A stretch of DNA of 64,000 nucleotides from NCBI RefSeq assembly GCF_000478275.1, contig NZ_ASJB01000015.1, forward strand, positions 456,418 through 520,417, written 5' to 3'. Shown here piece by piece: positions 31,579 to 41,227 of this stretch. Within the stretch, counting starts at the first letter, position 1; each line of letters begins with the position of its first letter. A model generated the notes under the pieces. That model ran no database searches and was not told the origin of the DNA. It saw only the letters and a list, made by a program, of their open reading frames with translations. The DNA is from Amycolatopsis orientalis DSM 40040 = KCTC 9412. Its GTDB lineage: Bacteria; Actinomycetota; Actinomycetes; Mycobacteriales; Pseudonocardiaceae. Made by a program: the position numbers and the translations under genes.

Positions 31579-32622
31579 ATGTCCGAGTACGCGATCCTGG
31601 TCTACCCGTCCGCCAACCGGGTCTACACCGACTCCGCCCCCGCCCTGTTGCGCGCGGAGCTGGCGGTGTTCGGTCTGTCCGCTTTGGAGACCGAGGTCTC
31701 CGACATCGGCGAGACGCAGCTCGGCGGCGTCGGCTACATCACCTTCACCACTCCCGCCCCGCTGAGCGAACGCGATCTCGCGCTCCTTTCGAACCTTTCC
31801 GCGCTGTACGCGCTGTTCGAACTCGGCGACGGCGTCCTGCGGCCGGTCACGATCAGCCCGCTGGCGAAGTTCGACTCGGATCTGCTGACCATCCAGAAGT
31901 ACCCGGGCAAGACGAACGAGCTGTTCACCAAGCTGCTCGTCAACGTCACGCTGCTGGCGACGGCGGATCCCGCCGCGATGCTGGAGAAGCCGCTGCACCT
32001 GCTGGACCCGTTGTGCGGCCGCGGCACCACGCTGAACCAGGCGATGATGTACGGCTTCGACGCGACCGGTCTCGACGTCGACGGCAAGGACTTCGACTCC
32101 TACGAGCTGTTCATCAAGACCTGGCTGAAGCAGAAGCGCGTCAAGCATCTCGCCGAATCCGGGCAGGTGCGCCGCAACAAGGTCCGGCTCGGCAGGCGGC
32201 TCGACATCGGGTTCGGGATCACGAAGGAGCTGTACAAGGCGGGCGAGGTCCGCAAGCTGAGCTACCTCAACTGCGACACGCTCACCACGGACGAACTGCT
32301 GCGGCCGAACTCGGTGGACCTCATCGTCACCGACGCCCCGTACGGCGTGCAGCACGGCAGCCACCGCACCCAGGACGCGTCGCTCGCGCGCAGCCCGCGG
32401 GATCTGCTCGCGGCCGCGGTCCCGGTGTGGACGCGGGTGCTGCGGCCCGGCGGCGCGCTCGGCATCTCGTGGAACACCAACGTCGCGCCGCGCGAGGAAC
32501 TCGCCGCGATCCTGGACAAGGCGGGGCTGGAGGTCCGCGAGGACGGCCCGTTCGCGGAGTTCTCGCACCGGGTGGACCAGGCGATCGTGCGAGACCTGAT
32601 CGTCGCCGCCAAACCCACCTGA
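31579..32622 (+). CDS. TRM11/THUMP-like SAM-dependent RNA/DNA methyltransferase
   Basis: A 347-residue Rossmann-fold methyltransferase. Motif I is D-P-L-C-G-R-G-T-T (about 142-150) and the catalytic T-D-A-P-Y-G (about 252-257) is an N/D-P-P-Y variant as in Trm11 and amino-methyltransferases; the N-terminal 130 residues resemble a THUMP-like RNA-binding part. It probably methylates a guanine in tRNA or an amino group in DNA; which one is not settled. ATG 31579 follows TACGCT (31566-31571) by 7 nt with no ribosome site, indicating a leaderless mRNA. It is the only plus-strand gene among minus-strand core genes. Confidence 0.85.
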   Translation: MSEYAILVYPSANRVYTDSAPALLRAELAVFGLSALETEVSDIGETQLGGVGYITFTTPAPLSERDLALLSNLSALYALFELGDGVLRPVTISPLAKFDSDLLTIQKYPGKTNELFTKLLVNVTLLATADPAAMLEKPLHLLDPLCGRGTTLNQAMMYGFDATGLDVDGKDFDSYELFIKTWLKQKRVKHLAESGQVRRNKVRLGRRLDIGFGITKELYKAGEVRKLSYLNCDTLTTDELLRPNSVDLIVTDAPYGVQHGSHRTQDASLARSPRDLLAAAVPVWTRVLRPGGALGISWNTNVAPREELAAILDKAGLEVREDGPFAEFSHRVDQAIVRDLIVAAKPT

Positions 32623-32657
32623 CCGCCCACCCCACCCCCCTCCCGCCCCGACCCCCA

Positions 32658-32749
32658 CATTTCGTCCTTTAAATGCGGTGGTGGGGGTGTGGGCTGCTGC
32701 GGTTGGTCCTCTGGGTGTGGGGGGGCTGCGTTTAGAGGACGAAATGCGG
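32658..32749. repeat. Family G repeat locus 3 (degenerate inverted pair)
   Basis: Left unit CATTTCGTCCTTTAAATGCGG-like at 32658-32678, right inverted unit at 32726-32749 containing AGAGGACGAAATGC, and a decayed third unit near 32704-32720 (GGTCCTCTGGGTGTGG). It lies between the converging methyltransferase and small helical protein genes, in a run of G-rich sequence. Confidence 0.8.
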
Positions 32750-32758
32750 GCGGGGGGG

Positions 32759-33013
32759 TCAGCCGGCGAGGTGGTGCTGGGCCACCTCCCGCAGCTGGAT
32801 CTTGACGTTCTCCAGCGCCGCCGTCAGGTCGTCGATCAGCCCGACGGCGTTCTGGATGGCGCCCTGGAGGGTGTCCGCGGTGGCGGTGTGCCCCAGCAGC
32901 GCCACCACCTGGTTCTGGATGGCCTCGAGTTCGGCCTTGGTCGCCAGCGCGACGCCGGTGGGGACCTGGTCGGCGAGCGCGTCCACCTGCTGGGCCTGTT
33001 CCTGGATGCTCAT
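32759..33013 (-). CDS. Small helical coiled-coil-like protein
   Basis: An 84-residue protein, nearly all helical (heptad-like spacing of Leu/Val/Ala), with no membrane segment or signal. It resembles the many small WXG-size helical proteins of actinobacteria but lacks a WXG motif; I cannot assign a family. It follows the esterase gene by 18 bp on the same strand, so the two are probably co-transcribed. Confidence 0.7.
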   Translation of the reverse strand: MSIQEQAQQVDALADQVPTGVALATKAELEAIQNQVVALLGHTATADTLQGAIQNAVGLIDDLTAALENVKIQLREVAQHHLAG

Positions 33014-33031
33014 CTCTCCAGGATGACCCCA

Positions 33032-33862
33032 TCAGCCGATGCGTTCCCCCACGAACTTCATCGCTTCGGGCAGGATGCCGCGCCAGTAGTCCTCGTTGTG
33101 CTCGCCGGGGGACATCTTCGCGACGGCGGGGTCGAGCGCCTTGATGAGTTTGCGGTCGGCGCCCGCGAAGGGGTCCGAAGTGCCGCACCACACCCCCGTC
33201 GACGACGCCGAGAGTTCGCCGGCGTGCAGCAGGGGCTCGTTCGCCTCCCACTGGGCGCGGTCGGCGAACACCTTGCGGGACTTGGCATCGGGCCAGCTCA
33301 CGAACAACGCGGCACTGGCGACGGCGACGGCTTTGAGGTCCTTGTGGTCTCGGGCGTAGCGCAGCGCGCCGAAACCGCCCATGGAGATCCCGAACATCGC
33401 CGACGGCGGCCGCAGCTGACGCTGGGCGAGCCAGCCGGGGAGTTCGTCGGTGAGCATCCGCTGCGGGTCGTCGCCCTTGCCGACGTCCACCCAGTAGTTG
33501 TCACCGTCGACGGCGGCCACCGCGAAACCGGGCAACCCGGCCGCGACGACCTGGTTCAGCGCGTTCTGCACGCCGAGGTCCAGGAACGTCCGGGCGTCCG
33601 CGCCGCGTCCGTGCAGTGCGACGCAGACCGGCAGCCCGACCCGCGACACGCCGTCCGGCGCGATGATGACGAGGTTGACGTCCCGGTTCCGGGCCGCCGA
33701 ACGCATCTTCTGCACCGTGACCGCTTCGGTCAGCGGGGTCGGGCTGGTCGGCGGGGGCACCGGCGGTGGTCCCATCAGAGGTTTCTTCTCGGTGCCACAA
33801 GCGGGAATCAGCACCGAAACCCCGAGAGCGGCGGCTCCGAGCAGCAGGGCACGCCGGTTCAC
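33032..33862 (-). CDS. Exported lipoprotein esterase (alpha/beta hydrolase)
   Basis: A 276-residue hydrolase. The N-terminus (NRRALLLGAAALGVSVLIPACG) is a twin-arginine-type signal ending in a lipobox (LIPAC), so the enzyme is likely Tat-exported and membrane-anchored. A Pro-rich linker follows. The alpha/beta-hydrolase domain has the nucleophile motif G-I-S-M-G-G (about residue 165), CGTSDPF for the acid and GEHNEDYWRG for the histidine. It is of the esterase-D/PHB-depolymerase/mycolyltransferase-like group. GTG 33862 follows the rbfA stop by 16 bp; upstream ATG codons overlapping rbfA are alternative starts. Confidence 0.83.
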   Translation of the reverse strand: MNRRALLLGAAALGVSVLIPACGTEKKPLMGPPPVPPPTSPTPLTEAVTVQKMRSAARNRDVNLVIIAPDGVSRVGLPVCVALHGRGADARTFLDLGVQNALNQVVAAGLPGFAVAAVDGDNYWVDVGKGDDPQRMLTDELPGWLAQRQLRPPSAMFGISMGGFGALRYARDHKDLKAVAVASAALFVSWPDAKSRKVFADRAQWEANEPLLHAGELSASSTGVWCGTSDPFAGADRKLIKALDPAVAKMSPGEHNEDYWRGILPEAMKFVGERIG

Positions 33863-33878
33863 GGCGTGGCCCGCTTTC

Positions 33879-34355
33879 TCAGCTCCGGCTCTCCTCATCG
33901 GCGAACTCATCGTCATCTGCCTCTTCCCGTGGCGCCTTGTACGGGTCGGCTTCACCGGCGTGCTGCGCGCCGGTCGCCCGGCGGGCGACCTCCGCGTCGG
34001 CTTCGCGGGCCTTCGCGAGGAGATCCTCGATGCGCTTCGCGTCCTCAGGAATGCTGTCGGCCACGAAAGCCAAAGTGGGCGTATAGCGGACACCCGTGCC
34101 CTGCCCGACCTTCGTGCGCAGCACACCGCGGGCGGATTCCAGCGCCGCCGCGGCACCCGCGTGATCGGGGGTGGACTCCAGGTTCTCGCCCAGCACCGTG
34201 TAGTAGACCGTGGCGTCGTGCAGGTCCGCCGTGATCTTGGTGTCGGTGATCGTCACGTGATCGAGCCGCGGGTCCTTGATGTCGTGCTCGATCGCGTGGG
34301 CGACGATCTGTGAGATCCGCTTGGCGAGCTTACGAGCCCGAGCGGGGTCGGCCAT
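33879..34355 (-). CDS. rbfA: Ribosome-binding factor A
   Basis: A 158-residue 30S-maturation factor with a single KH-like fold: [51 protein letters not shown] is the conserved N-terminal core, and [22 protein letters not shown] follows. The acidic C-terminal tail is longer than the E. coli form but typical in actinobacteria. GAGGAGA lies before the ATG. Part of the rimP-nusA-infB-rbfA series. Confidence 0.97.
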   Translation of the reverse strand: MADPARARKLAKRISQIVAHAIEHDIKDPRLDHVTITDTKITADLHDATVYYTVLGENLESTPDHAGAAAALESARGVLRTKVGQGTGVRYTPTLAFVADSIPEDAKRIEDLLAKAREADAEVARRATGAQHAGEADPYKAPREEADDDEFADEESRS

Positions 34356-34385
34356 GGGGATTCGTCTCCTCGAAAATCTTTGCTG

Positions 34386-34679
34386 TCAGTCATCCGGGCC
34401 GAGTAGCCGGCGATGGGCCGAGAGCAGTTCGAACTCCGGTCTGCCTGCCATCAACCGCTCACACGAGTCGAGTACGTCCCGGACGTGCTCGCCGGTCGCG
34501 GCGACCACGGCCACTCCGACCAGGGCACGCCGGTGCAGGTCCTGATGACCCGCTTCGGCGACAGAGACGTCGAAACGCCTGCGTACCTCGGCCAGCACCG
34601 GCTTGATCACGGATCGCTTCTGCTTGAGCGAGTGGACGTCGCCCAGCAGGATGTCGAGCTCCAGGGCTCCTACGAACAT
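34386..34679 (-). CDS. DUF503 (YlxP-like) protein
   Basis: A 97-residue protein starting MFVGALELDILLGDVHSLKQKRSVIKPV, which is the DUF503 signature. The family is small, alpha/beta, and found almost always between infB and rbfA, suggesting a role in ribosome assembly or translation, but the function is unproven. It is separated from infB by a terminator-like hairpin. Confidence 0.93.
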   Translation of the reverse strand: MFVGALELDILLGDVHSLKQKRSVIKPVLAEVRRRFDVSVAEAGHQDLHRRALVGVAVVAATGEHVRDVLDSCERLMAGRPEFELLSAHRRLLGPDD

Positions 34680-34708
34680 GTGGGGTTCTGGATTGTGTAG
34701 AAGGTGAA

Positions 34709-34744
34709 GCGGCGCTCCCCCGCCCAGATGCGAGGGAGCGCCGC
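34709..34744 (-). terminator. Hairpin after infB
   Basis: Perfect 11-bp stem (GCGGCGCTCCC with GGGAGCGCCGC) and a 14-nt loop, nine bases past the infB stop; on the minus strand it is followed by the T-rich TTCACCTTCTACAC. Likely partial terminator before the DUF503 and rbfA genes. Confidence 0.7.
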
Positions 34745-34752
34745 CGTGTCAC

Positions 34753-37700
34753 TTACGCACGCGGCTTTTCGCGCTGCTCGTACGTCTCGATGACGTCGCC
34801 GACCTTGAGGTCGCTGTACGACCCCAGCGTCAGACCACACTCGTACCCGTCGCGAACCTCGACCACGTCGTCCTTGAACCGCCGCAGCGAGCTGATCGGC
34901 AGGTTCTCGGCGATGACGGTCGCGTCGCGGAGCAGACGGGCCCGCGCGTTGCGGCGGATCTCGCCCGAGATGACGAGACAACCGGCGATGGTGCCGATCT
35001 TCGACGACTTGAAGACGTCGCGGATCTCCGCCTTGCCGAGCTCGACCTCTTCGTACTCCGGCTTGAGCATGCCCTTCAGGGCCTGCTCGATCTCCTCGAT
35101 CGCCTGGTAGATGACCGTGTAGTACCGGACGTCGACACCTTCGCGGGTGGCCCGCTCGGTCGCCTTGCCCTGCGCACGGACGTTGAAGCCCAGGACGATC
35201 GCGTCGGACGCGGTCGCCAGGTCGATGTCGGACTCGGTGACGCCACCGACACCGCGGTGGACGACGTTGAGTTCGACGTCGTCGCCGACCTCGAGCTGCA
35301 CCAGCGAGGCTTCCAGCGCCTCGACGGTACCGGAGTTGTCACCCTTGATGATCAGGTTGAGGCTGTTCGTCTCCTTCAAGGCGGAGTCGAGGTCCTCGAG
35401 GCTGACCCGCTTGCGGCGCGACGCGTTGAGGGCGTTGCGCGTCCGGGCGGACCGCCGCTCGGCGATCTGCCGGGCGACGCGGTCCTCGTCGACCACCAGG
35501 AAGGTGTCGCCCGCGCCCGGCACCGAGGTGAACCCGATGACCTGGACGGGACGCGAGGGCAGCGCCTCGGTGACGTCGACGTTGTGCTCGTCGACCATCC
35601 GGCGGACGCGGCCGTAGGCGTCACCCGCCACGACCGAGTCGCCGACCCGCAGCGTGCCTCGCTGGACCAGCACCGTGGCCACCGGACCGCGGCCGCGGTC
35701 GAGGTGGGCCTCGATCGCGACACCCTGGGCCTCCATGTCCGGGTTGGCCCGGAGGTCCAGCGCGGCGTCGGCGGTCAGCAGGATCGCTTCGAGCAGGCCG
35801 TCGATGTTGATGTTCTGCCGCGCGGAGATCTCGACGAACATCGTGTCGCCGCCGTACTCCTCGGCGACCAGGCCGTACTCGGTCAGCTGCTGCCGGATCT
35901 TGTCCGGGTTCGAGCCTTCCTTGTCGATCTTGTTGATCGCGACCACGATCGGGGCCTTCGCGGCCTGCGCGTGGTTGATCGCCTCGACCGTCTGCGGCAT
36001 CACACCGTCGTCGGCCGCCACCACGATCACCGCGATGTCGGTCGAGTTGGCACCACGGGCACGCATGGCGGTGAACGCCTCGTGACCCGGGGTGTCGATG
36101 AAGGTGATCAGACGCGGGTTGCCTTCGAGCTCGGTCTCGATCTGGTAGGCGCCGATGTGCTGGGTGATGCCACCGGCTTCACCTTCGCGCACCTTCGTCT
36201 TGCGGATCGTGTCGAGCAGGCGGGTCTTACCGTGGTCGACGTGACCCATGATGGTCACGACCGGCGGCCGGATCTGCAGATCCTCTTCCTCACCCGCGTC
36301 TTCGCCGTAGGTGATGTCGAAGGTCTCCAGCAGCTCCCGGTCCTCTTCCTCGGGACTGACGACCTGAACGTTGTAGTTCATTTCGCCGCCGAGCAGTTCC
36401 AGGATGTCGTCGGACACCGACTGCGTCGCCGTGACCATCTCACCGAGGTGGAAGAGCACCTGCACCAGCGAAGCCGGGTTGGCGTCGATCTTCTCGGCGA
36501 AGTCGGTCAGCGAGGCACCACGCGGCAGCCGGATCGTCTCGCCCTGGCCCTTGGGCAGGCGGACGCCGCCGACGCTGGGCGCCTGCATGTTGTCCATGTA
36601 CTCCTGGCGCTTCTGCCGCTTCGACTTGCGACCCTTGCGCGAGGGGCCACCGGGACGCCCGAAGGCACCCGCGGTACCGCCACGGCCACCGGGACCGCCA
36701 CGACCGCCGCCGCCACGGAAACCGCCGCCACCGGCCGGGGCACCGCCGCCGCCACCGGGGCCACCGCCACCGGGACGGAAACCGCCGCCACCGCCACCGC
36801 CGGGACGGAAACCGCCACCGCCGCCACCGCCGCCGGGACCGCCGCGGAAACCTCCGCCGCCGCCACCGGGACCGCCACGGGCGCCGCCGCCGGGCCCACC
36901 ACGGGCTCCGCCGCCAGGACCACCACGGCCGCCACCGGGACCACCGGCCGGACGGGCCGGGCGGCCCGGCATCATGCCGGGGTTCGGACGCGGGGGCATG
37001 TTGCCCGGGCTCGGGCGGTTACCGCCGGGAGCGCCGCCACCGGGACGCGGGGCCGGACGGTCGCCGCCCTGCCCGCCACCGGGACGCGGCGGCCGGTTGT
37101 CGCCGCCCTGCTGGTTTCCCCCGCCGGGACGGGGACCCGACGGACGCGGGGCCGGCGAACCGGAACCCACACCGAACGGGTTGTTGCCGACGCGCGGGGT
37201 GCGCGGGCCGGGCTTCGGGCCACCGGGCTTGGGGCCCTGCGGCTTCGGCGGGACGACCGAACCCTGCGACGGCGTCGAGGACGCCGGCGGGGTGGCCGGT
37301 GCTGCCGGGGTTTCCTTCGGTTCGGACTGCTTCGGCTCGGCCGGGGCGGCCTTCGCTGCCGGAGCCACCTCTTCCTTGGGCGCCGGCGGCTTGGGGCCGG
37401 GGCGCGGACCCGGGCGGACACCCGGGGTGGAGGGGCGGGGCTGCTGCGGGGCCGGGGCCGGCGCGGCCGGAGCGGACGCGGCGGGAGCCTGGGTCTGAGC
37501 CGCGGGCGCGGGCTGGGCCTGCTTCGCGGCCGGAGCCGGGGCGGCGGGCTTCGCGGGAGGCGCGGGCGAAGGGCGCGGGCCGGGAACCGGCTTCTTCTTG
37601 CCGTCCTTGGACGGGTACGCGTCACGGAGACGACGGGCGACCGGCGCCTCGACGGTGGACGACGCGGACTTCACGAACTCGCCCTGTTCCTTCAACTTGG

Positions 37701-37767
37701 CGAGAACTTCCTTGCTGGTGATGCCGAGCTCTTTCGCGAGCTCATGTACTCGGGCCTTGCCTGGCAC
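34753..37767 (-). CDS. infB: Translation initiation factor IF-2
   Basis: A 1,004-residue GTPase that delivers initiator tRNA to the ribosome. Domains: IF2N helical region (1-55), a long Pro/Ala-rich linker (60-195), an extreme Gly/Arg-rich region (about 196-376), a second IF2N-type domain, then the G domain from about 504 with [16 protein letters not shown] and NKID, followed by the C-terminal beta-barrels. The GTG start at 37767 is supported by AGGAGA just upstream; an ATG four codons earlier lacks a site. The order nusA-ylxR-infB is conserved. Confidence 0.97.
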   Translation of the reverse strand: MPGKARVHELAKELGITSKEVLAKLKEQGEFVKSASSTVEAPVARRLRDAYPSKDGKKKPVPGPRPSPAPPAKPAAPAPAAKQAQPAPAAQTQAPAASAPAAPAPAPQQPRPSTPGVRPGPRPGPKPPAPKEEVAPAAKAAPAEPKQSEPKETPAAPATPPASSTPSQGSVVPPKPQGPKPGGPKPGPRTPRVGNNPFGVGSGSPAPRPSGPRPGGGNQQGGDNRPPRPGGGQGGDRPAPRPGGGAPGGNRPSPGNMPPRPNPGMMPGRPARPAGGPGGGRGGPGGGARGGPGGGARGGPGGGGGGFRGGPGGGGGGGGFRPGGGGGGGFRPGGGGPGGGGGAPAGGGGFRGGGGRGGPGGRGGTAGAFGRPGGPSRKGRKSKRQKRQEYMDNMQAPSVGGVRLPKGQGETIRLPRGASLTDFAEKIDANPASLVQVLFHLGEMVTATQSVSDDILELLGGEMNYNVQVVSPEEEDRELLETFDITYGEDAGEEEDLQIRPPVVTIMGHVDHGKTRLLDTIRKTKVREGEAGGITQHIGAYQIETELEGNPRLITFIDTPGHEAFTAMRARGANSTDIAVIVVAADDGVMPQTVEAINHAQAAKAPIVVAINKIDKEGSNPDKIRQQLTEYGLVAEEYGGDTMFVEISARQNINIDGLLEAILLTADAALDLRANPDMEAQGVAIEAHLDRGRGPVATVLVQRGTLRVGDSVVAGDAYGRVRRMVDEHNVDVTEALPSRPVQVIGFTSVPGAGDTFLVVDEDRVARQIAERRSARTRNALNASRRKRVSLEDLDSALKETNSLNLIIKGDNSGTVEALEASLVQLEVGDDVELNVVHRGVGGVTESDIDLATASDAIVLGFNVRAQGKATERATREGVDVRYYTVIYQAIEEIEQALKGMLKPEYEEVELGKAEIRDVFKSSKIGTIAGCLVISGEIRRNARARLLRDATVIAENLPISSLRRFKDDVVEVRDGYECGLTLGSYSDLKVGDVIETYEQREKPRA

Positions 37768-37912
37768 AGCTCTCCTCATCTGGGGAGGCCGGCGGCAGAC
37801 CCGCAGACCTCGTCCTATTGTCGCGCGTTCATTGATTCAGCTTCACGGCTGACTCATGACGGGTCGACCTGCTTCCTGATTCCATCCGGCACCGGGGATG
37901 TCCCGGCGCCCT

Positions 37913-38242
37913 TTAGCCTTCGGCGAGAAGCTCCAGGCGTTCGTGGACACCCTGGGCGTCGAGCGACCCCGGAACACGAAGTGCTCGGGGAAATGCCCTG
38001 CGCCGCTCGGCCTTGGCCAGACAGTCCGGCGCGGGATGCAACCAAGCACCCCGGCCCGGCAACCGCCGACGTTCGTCGACGATCAGCCGCCCATCCGCCG
38101 CGACCACTCGCAGCAACTCGCCGATCAAGGCCCGCCTACGGCAACCGACACAGGTGCGAACCGGAGTTTTCCGGTCATGCTGGAGGTCGGTTCCCGGCCG
38201 CGGGCTCTGAACCACTCGTAAGTCTAGCGCTTCGACCCTCAC
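37913..38242 (-). CDS. YlxR (DUF448) RNA-binding protein
   Basis: A 109-residue basic protein with the DUF448 signature [12 protein letters not shown] (about residues 27-38) and [12 protein letters not shown]. YlxR proteins are small RNA-binding factors encoded between nusA and infB; reported roles include transcription and RNase P modulation. The GTG start overlaps the nusA stop (GTGA at 38239-38242). The first 25 residues are not conserved, so an internal start is possible. Confidence 0.92.
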   Translation of the reverse strand: MRVEALDLRVVQSPRPGTDLQHDRKTPVRTCVGCRRRALIGELLRVVAADGRLIVDERRRLPGRGAWLHPAPDCLAKAERRRAFPRALRVPGSLDAQGVHERLELLAEG

Positions 38243-39279
38243 TCAGCCGAACCGGTTGCCGCGGCGGGCCGCTGCTGCCCGGCGTGGGCTTCGTCACCCT
38301 GCTCAGGGGCGGCGTCGCTGCGGATGTCGATCCGCCATCCGGTGAGCCGGGCGGCGAGGCGGGCGTTCTGCCCTTCCTTGCCGATCGCGAGCGAAAGCTG
38401 GAAGTCCGGGACGACGACGCGAGCGGTCTTGGCCCGCTCGTCGACGACCCGAACGGATACAACCTTCGCGGGCGACAGCGCATTCCCGACGAACTTGGCC
38501 GGGTCTTCGGAGAAGTCGATGATGTCGATCTTCTCACCCGCGAGTTCGCTCATCACGTTGCGCACGCGCGCGCCGACCGGGCCGATGCAGGCGCCCTTGG
38601 CGTTGACACCGGGCACCGTCGAGCGGACGGCGATCTTCGTCCGGTGGCCCGGTTCGCGCGCGATGGCGGAGATTTCGACCGTGCCGTCGGCGATTTCGGG
38701 GACCTCGAGGGCGAAGAGCTTGCGCACCAGGTTCGGATGCGAACGCGACAGCGTGATCTGCGGGCCGCGGTTACCGCGCGAGACGGTGACGACGTAGGCC
38801 TTGATCCGGCTGCCGTGCTCGTAGGACTCACCGGGGACCTGCTCGATCGACGGCAGCACGCCTTCGATGTCGCCCACCTGGATGACGACCATGCCGCGGG
38901 CGTTGGCGCGCGCGTCACGCTGCACCACCCCGGCGACGATCTCGCCCTCCTTGGCGGAGAACTCGCCGAAGGTCTTCTCGTGCTCGGCGTCGCGCAGGCG
39001 CTGCAGGATGACCTGCCGCGCGGTGGTCGCGGCGATCCGCCCGAAGCCTTCGGGGGTGTCGTCCCACTCCTCGTCGGTCTGGCCGTCCGGGGTGAGGGTG
39101 TGCGCGAGCACGCGGACCAGGCCGCTCTTGTGATCGATGTCGATCCGGGCGTGCGGCTGGTGGCCCTCGGTGTGCTTGTACGCGGTGAGCAGCGCTGTCT
39201 CGATCGCTTCGATCACCGTCTCGAAGGGGATGTCCTTGTCCCGTTCGATCGCGCGCAGCGCGGCGATGTCGACGTTCAC
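38239..39279 (-). CDS. nusA: Transcription termination/antitermination factor NusA
   Basis: A 346-residue RNA polymerase-binding protein: N-terminal domain (1-120), S1 domain ([31 protein letters not shown]), and two KH domains including [18 protein letters not shown] and [24 protein letters not shown]. It lacks the C-terminal acidic repeats of E. coli NusA, as usual in actinobacteria. AAGGAGGAG sits a few bases before GTG. It overlaps rimP (GTGA at 39276-39279) and ylxR. Confidence 0.98.
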   Translation of the reverse strand: MNVDIAALRAIERDKDIPFETVIEAIETALLTAYKHTEGHQPHARIDIDHKSGLVRVLAHTLTPDGQTDEEWDDTPEGFGRIAATTARQVILQRLRDAEHEKTFGEFSAKEGEIVAGVVQRDARANARGMVVIQVGDIEGVLPSIEQVPGESYEHGSRIKAYVVTVSRGNRGPQITLSRSHPNLVRKLFALEVPEIADGTVEISAIAREPGHRTKIAVRSTVPGVNAKGACIGPVGARVRNVMSELAGEKIDIIDFSEDPAKFVGNALSPAKVVSVRVVDERAKTARVVVPDFQLSLAIGKEGQNARLAARLTGWRIDIRSDAAPEQGDEAHAGQQRPAAATGSAE

Positions 39280-39830
39280 TTCGGCTCCTCCTTCGGTTCG
39301 GTAGTGGCGGCGGACTGGGTGCCGCCGGTCAGGGCCGCGGCATCGTTTTCCAACAGTTTCAGGTCCTCGGCAGGTGGTTGCTTGAACTCGATCTCGATGA
39401 CCGCCTTGGCCACCGAGGCGTACCCGATGTCCCGGATCTCGCCGTCGACGAGCACCCGCGCCGCCTTCTCCCCCGCGTGCCCGACGCGGCCGATGAACGC
39501 GGCCCCTTCGGCCGGGGTGACCTTGACCAGGCGGAACTTCGCGCGCCGCCAGTGCCTTCGCTGGGTCAGCGGCCTGTCCAGGCCCGGTGAGGTCACTTCG
39601 AGGGTGTAGGCGCTGGCGAGCACGTGCTCGTTCTCGTCGAGCGCGGCGGAGACGGCGCGGCTGACGCTCGCCACCTCGTCCAGCCCGACGCCGTCGTCCC
39701 CGTCGACCACGACCTTCACCAGCTGACGGCGGCCTGCTTGCTGGACCTCGAAGGAATCGAGGTCGAAACCCGCGGCCTGGACGGCTTCGGCCACGATGGG
39801 CTCCAGCCTGCTGGCGAGGTCGTTGGGCAC
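39276..39830 (-). CDS. rimP: Ribosome maturation factor RimP
   Basis: A 184-residue 30S-assembly factor. The N-terminal alpha/beta domain ([57 protein letters not shown]) and the beta-barrel after [12 protein letters not shown] match the family. GTG 39830 is chosen from homology (protein starts at [12 protein letters not shown]); an AGGAG site lies 11 nt upstream. First gene of the rimP-nusA-ylxR-infB operon; AGCTTA at 39895-39900 (TAAGCT on the coding strand) is a possible -10. Confidence 0.96.
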   Translation of the reverse strand: MPNDLASRLEPIVAEAVQAAGFDLDSFEVQQAGRRQLVKVVVDGDDGVGLDEVASVSRAVSAALDENEHVLASAYTLEVTSPGLDRPLTQRRHWRRAKFRLVKVTPAEGAAFIGRVGHAGEKAARVLVDGEIRDIGYASVAKAVIEIEFKQPPAEDLKLLENDAAALTGGTQSAATTEPKEEPK

Positions 39831-39965
39831 GGTGGAGCGCTCCTGTTCGGCTGTGGGCGACCCGGCGGCGTGGATCCGGGTTCGGTAGTGGACCAGCTTA
39901 TCTGGTGACCCCCGCGTGACGCGCGAGCGGCGGCCCCGCACGGGGTACTGGCAGGATGGGACGGC

Positions 39966-40904
39966 GTGACCGGAAGATCGACCGAGCCCACCTTGCCGAG
40001 CCGTCGTGCTTTCCTGCGCGTGGGAGCGCTGGCCGCGCTGGCCGTACCGCTGGCGGCCGCCTGCGGCCCCGGGTACGAGGAAAGCCCCGACCCGCTGGCC
40101 CCGCTGCTGCGCGCGGCGGAGACCGACGCCGCGGGCGCGAAGGCGCTGGGTGGCGCCGACGCCGAGCCGGTCGCCGCCGCGCGGGCCGCGCACGCCGCCG
40201 CGCTCAAACCCGAGGTCGACCGGCTGAACCGGCCGAAACCGGCGGAGTCCGGCCCGGGCGAGACCCCGCCGTCGTCCCTGGAGGGCCTCAAGGAACGGCT
40301 CGCCCAGGCCCGCAAGCAGGCCGAGGGCCTCGTGCCGTCGCTGCCCCGCTACCGGGCCGGGATGGTCGCCTCCATCGCGGCGGGCTGCGCGGCGCTCCAG
40401 CAGAGTTCGGACAAACTCGGCCGGGGCGACGACGCCGGGGCCGTCACTGTGCCCGCCGGGGCCCCGCTGAACCAGGAGGCGACGGAGGCCGTGCAGCAGG
40501 CACTGGCCGCCGAACACGCGGCGATCTGGGTGTACGGGCTGGTGAGCGCCTATCTGCCCGCCGCCTTCACCGGCGCGGTGGCGCGGGGCTCGGCCGAACA
40601 CGTCAAACGGCGCGACGTCTGCGAACGGATGCTGTCCGGGGCGGGCCAGACGCCCGCGGGCCCGGAGGCCGCCTACGTGCCGCCGAAACCGGTGACCGAG
40701 GCGAACTCGGCGATGGAACTGGTGGCGACGGCCGAGGCGGACGCGACGGCGGCCTGGCTCGGCGTGATCCACCGGACCGACGACGCGGCGTTGCGGACGA
40801 CGGCGTTGAACGCGCTGATCGGCTCGGCGCGGCGGGGTACCGCCTGGCGGGCGGAGTTCGGCGCCAAGCCGGTCGCGATCGCCATGCCGGGCCAGTCGGC
40901 GTAG
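39966..40904 (+). CDS. DUF4439 ferritin-like Tat-lipoprotein
   Basis: A 312-residue exported protein. The N-terminus S-R-R-A-F-L-R-V followed by GALAALAVPLAAACG is a twin-arginine signal with a lipobox. Residues 40-145 are alanine-rich helices; the C-terminal DUF4439 region (about 165-300) contains AAEHAAIWVYGLVSAYLP, an E-x-x-x-x-W ferritin-like helix. A gene of this type adjoins rimP in mycobacteria too. Function unknown; ferritin-like folds often bind a di-metal centre. The GTG start has CAGGAT (39952-39957) 8 nt upstream and no ribosome site. Confidence 0.87.
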   Translation: MTGRSTEPTLPSRRAFLRVGALAALAVPLAAACGPGYEESPDPLAPLLRAAETDAAGAKALGGADAEPVAAARAAHAAALKPEVDRLNRPKPAESGPGETPPSSLEGLKERLAQARKQAEGLVPSLPRYRAGMVASIAAGCAALQQSSDKLGRGDDAGAVTVPAGAPLNQEATEAVQQALAAEHAAIWVYGLVSAYLPAAFTGAVARGSAEHVKRRDVCERMLSGAGQTPAGPEAAYVPPKPVTEANSAMELVATAEADATAAWLGVIHRTDDAALRTTALNALIGSARRGTAWRAEFGAKPVAIAMPGQSA

Positions 40905-40928
40905 GCGGCTTCGGGCTTACCACGCGTG

Positions 40929-40979
40929 CAAGGAAAGGTCCTTTCCTCGCAAATTTTGCCAGGAAAGGACCTTTCATAG
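40929..40979. repeat. Palindrome, family C copy 2
   Basis: Imperfect relative of 14499-14551: the core GGAAAGGTCCTTTCCT, then GCAAATTTTGC, then AGGAAAGGACCTTTC, with two or three mismatches. It is the first of three palindromes in the 323-bp gap 40905-41227 between converging genes. I see no coding sequence in this gap. Confidence 0.85.
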
Positions 40980-41005
40980 CGTCTTTTGCATCCTGGTTGT
41001 GGCTC

Positions 41006-41090
41006 GGGGCTGAAGGGCGCTTTCCCCGCATCTCACGCGGCGAAGGGCGCTTTCCCCGCGTGAGATGAGGTGAAGGGCCCCTTCAGCCCC
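41006..41090. repeat. Composite palindrome, family F copy 1
   Basis: About 85 bp. Outer arms GGGGCTGAAGGG/CCCCTTCAGCCCC; inner arms CATCTCACGCGG (41029-41040) and CCGCGTGAGATG (41056-41067); a direct repeat of GAAGGGCGCTTTCCCCGC is embedded. A homologous element lies at 60981-61064. Confidence 0.85.
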
Positions 41091-41123
41091 TCCCGCCCGA
41101 GGCGTGGGGGATTGAGGACCTGG

Positions 41124-41169
41124 TCGTGAGTGGTAAGTGTCGTTCTAACGGCACTTAGCACTCACGACC
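41124..41169. repeat. 46-bp palindrome, family A copy 3 (diverged)
   Basis: Same length and same CT loop as the copies at 3195 and 6401, with arms GTCGTGAGTGGTAAGTGTCG and the matching complement differing at two pairs. It lies between converging genes, like copy 2. Confidence 0.82.
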
Positions 41170-41227
41170 CCCTCCCGCCGGAACGCCAGGTTGGAAAGAG
41201 TGCTGCACGTTGGGGAGGCGGCGGGCC

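Noticed and set aside
35257..39609. Plus-strand open frame of 1,450 codons opposite infB, nusA and rimP
   Set aside because: Pure antisense shadow of three well-conserved genes in high-GC DNA; composition is Arg/Gly/Thr-rich with no family resemblance.
40905..41227. CRISPR array in the palindrome-rich gap
   Set aside because: The repeats belong to different palindrome families without regular spacers, and there are no cas genes.
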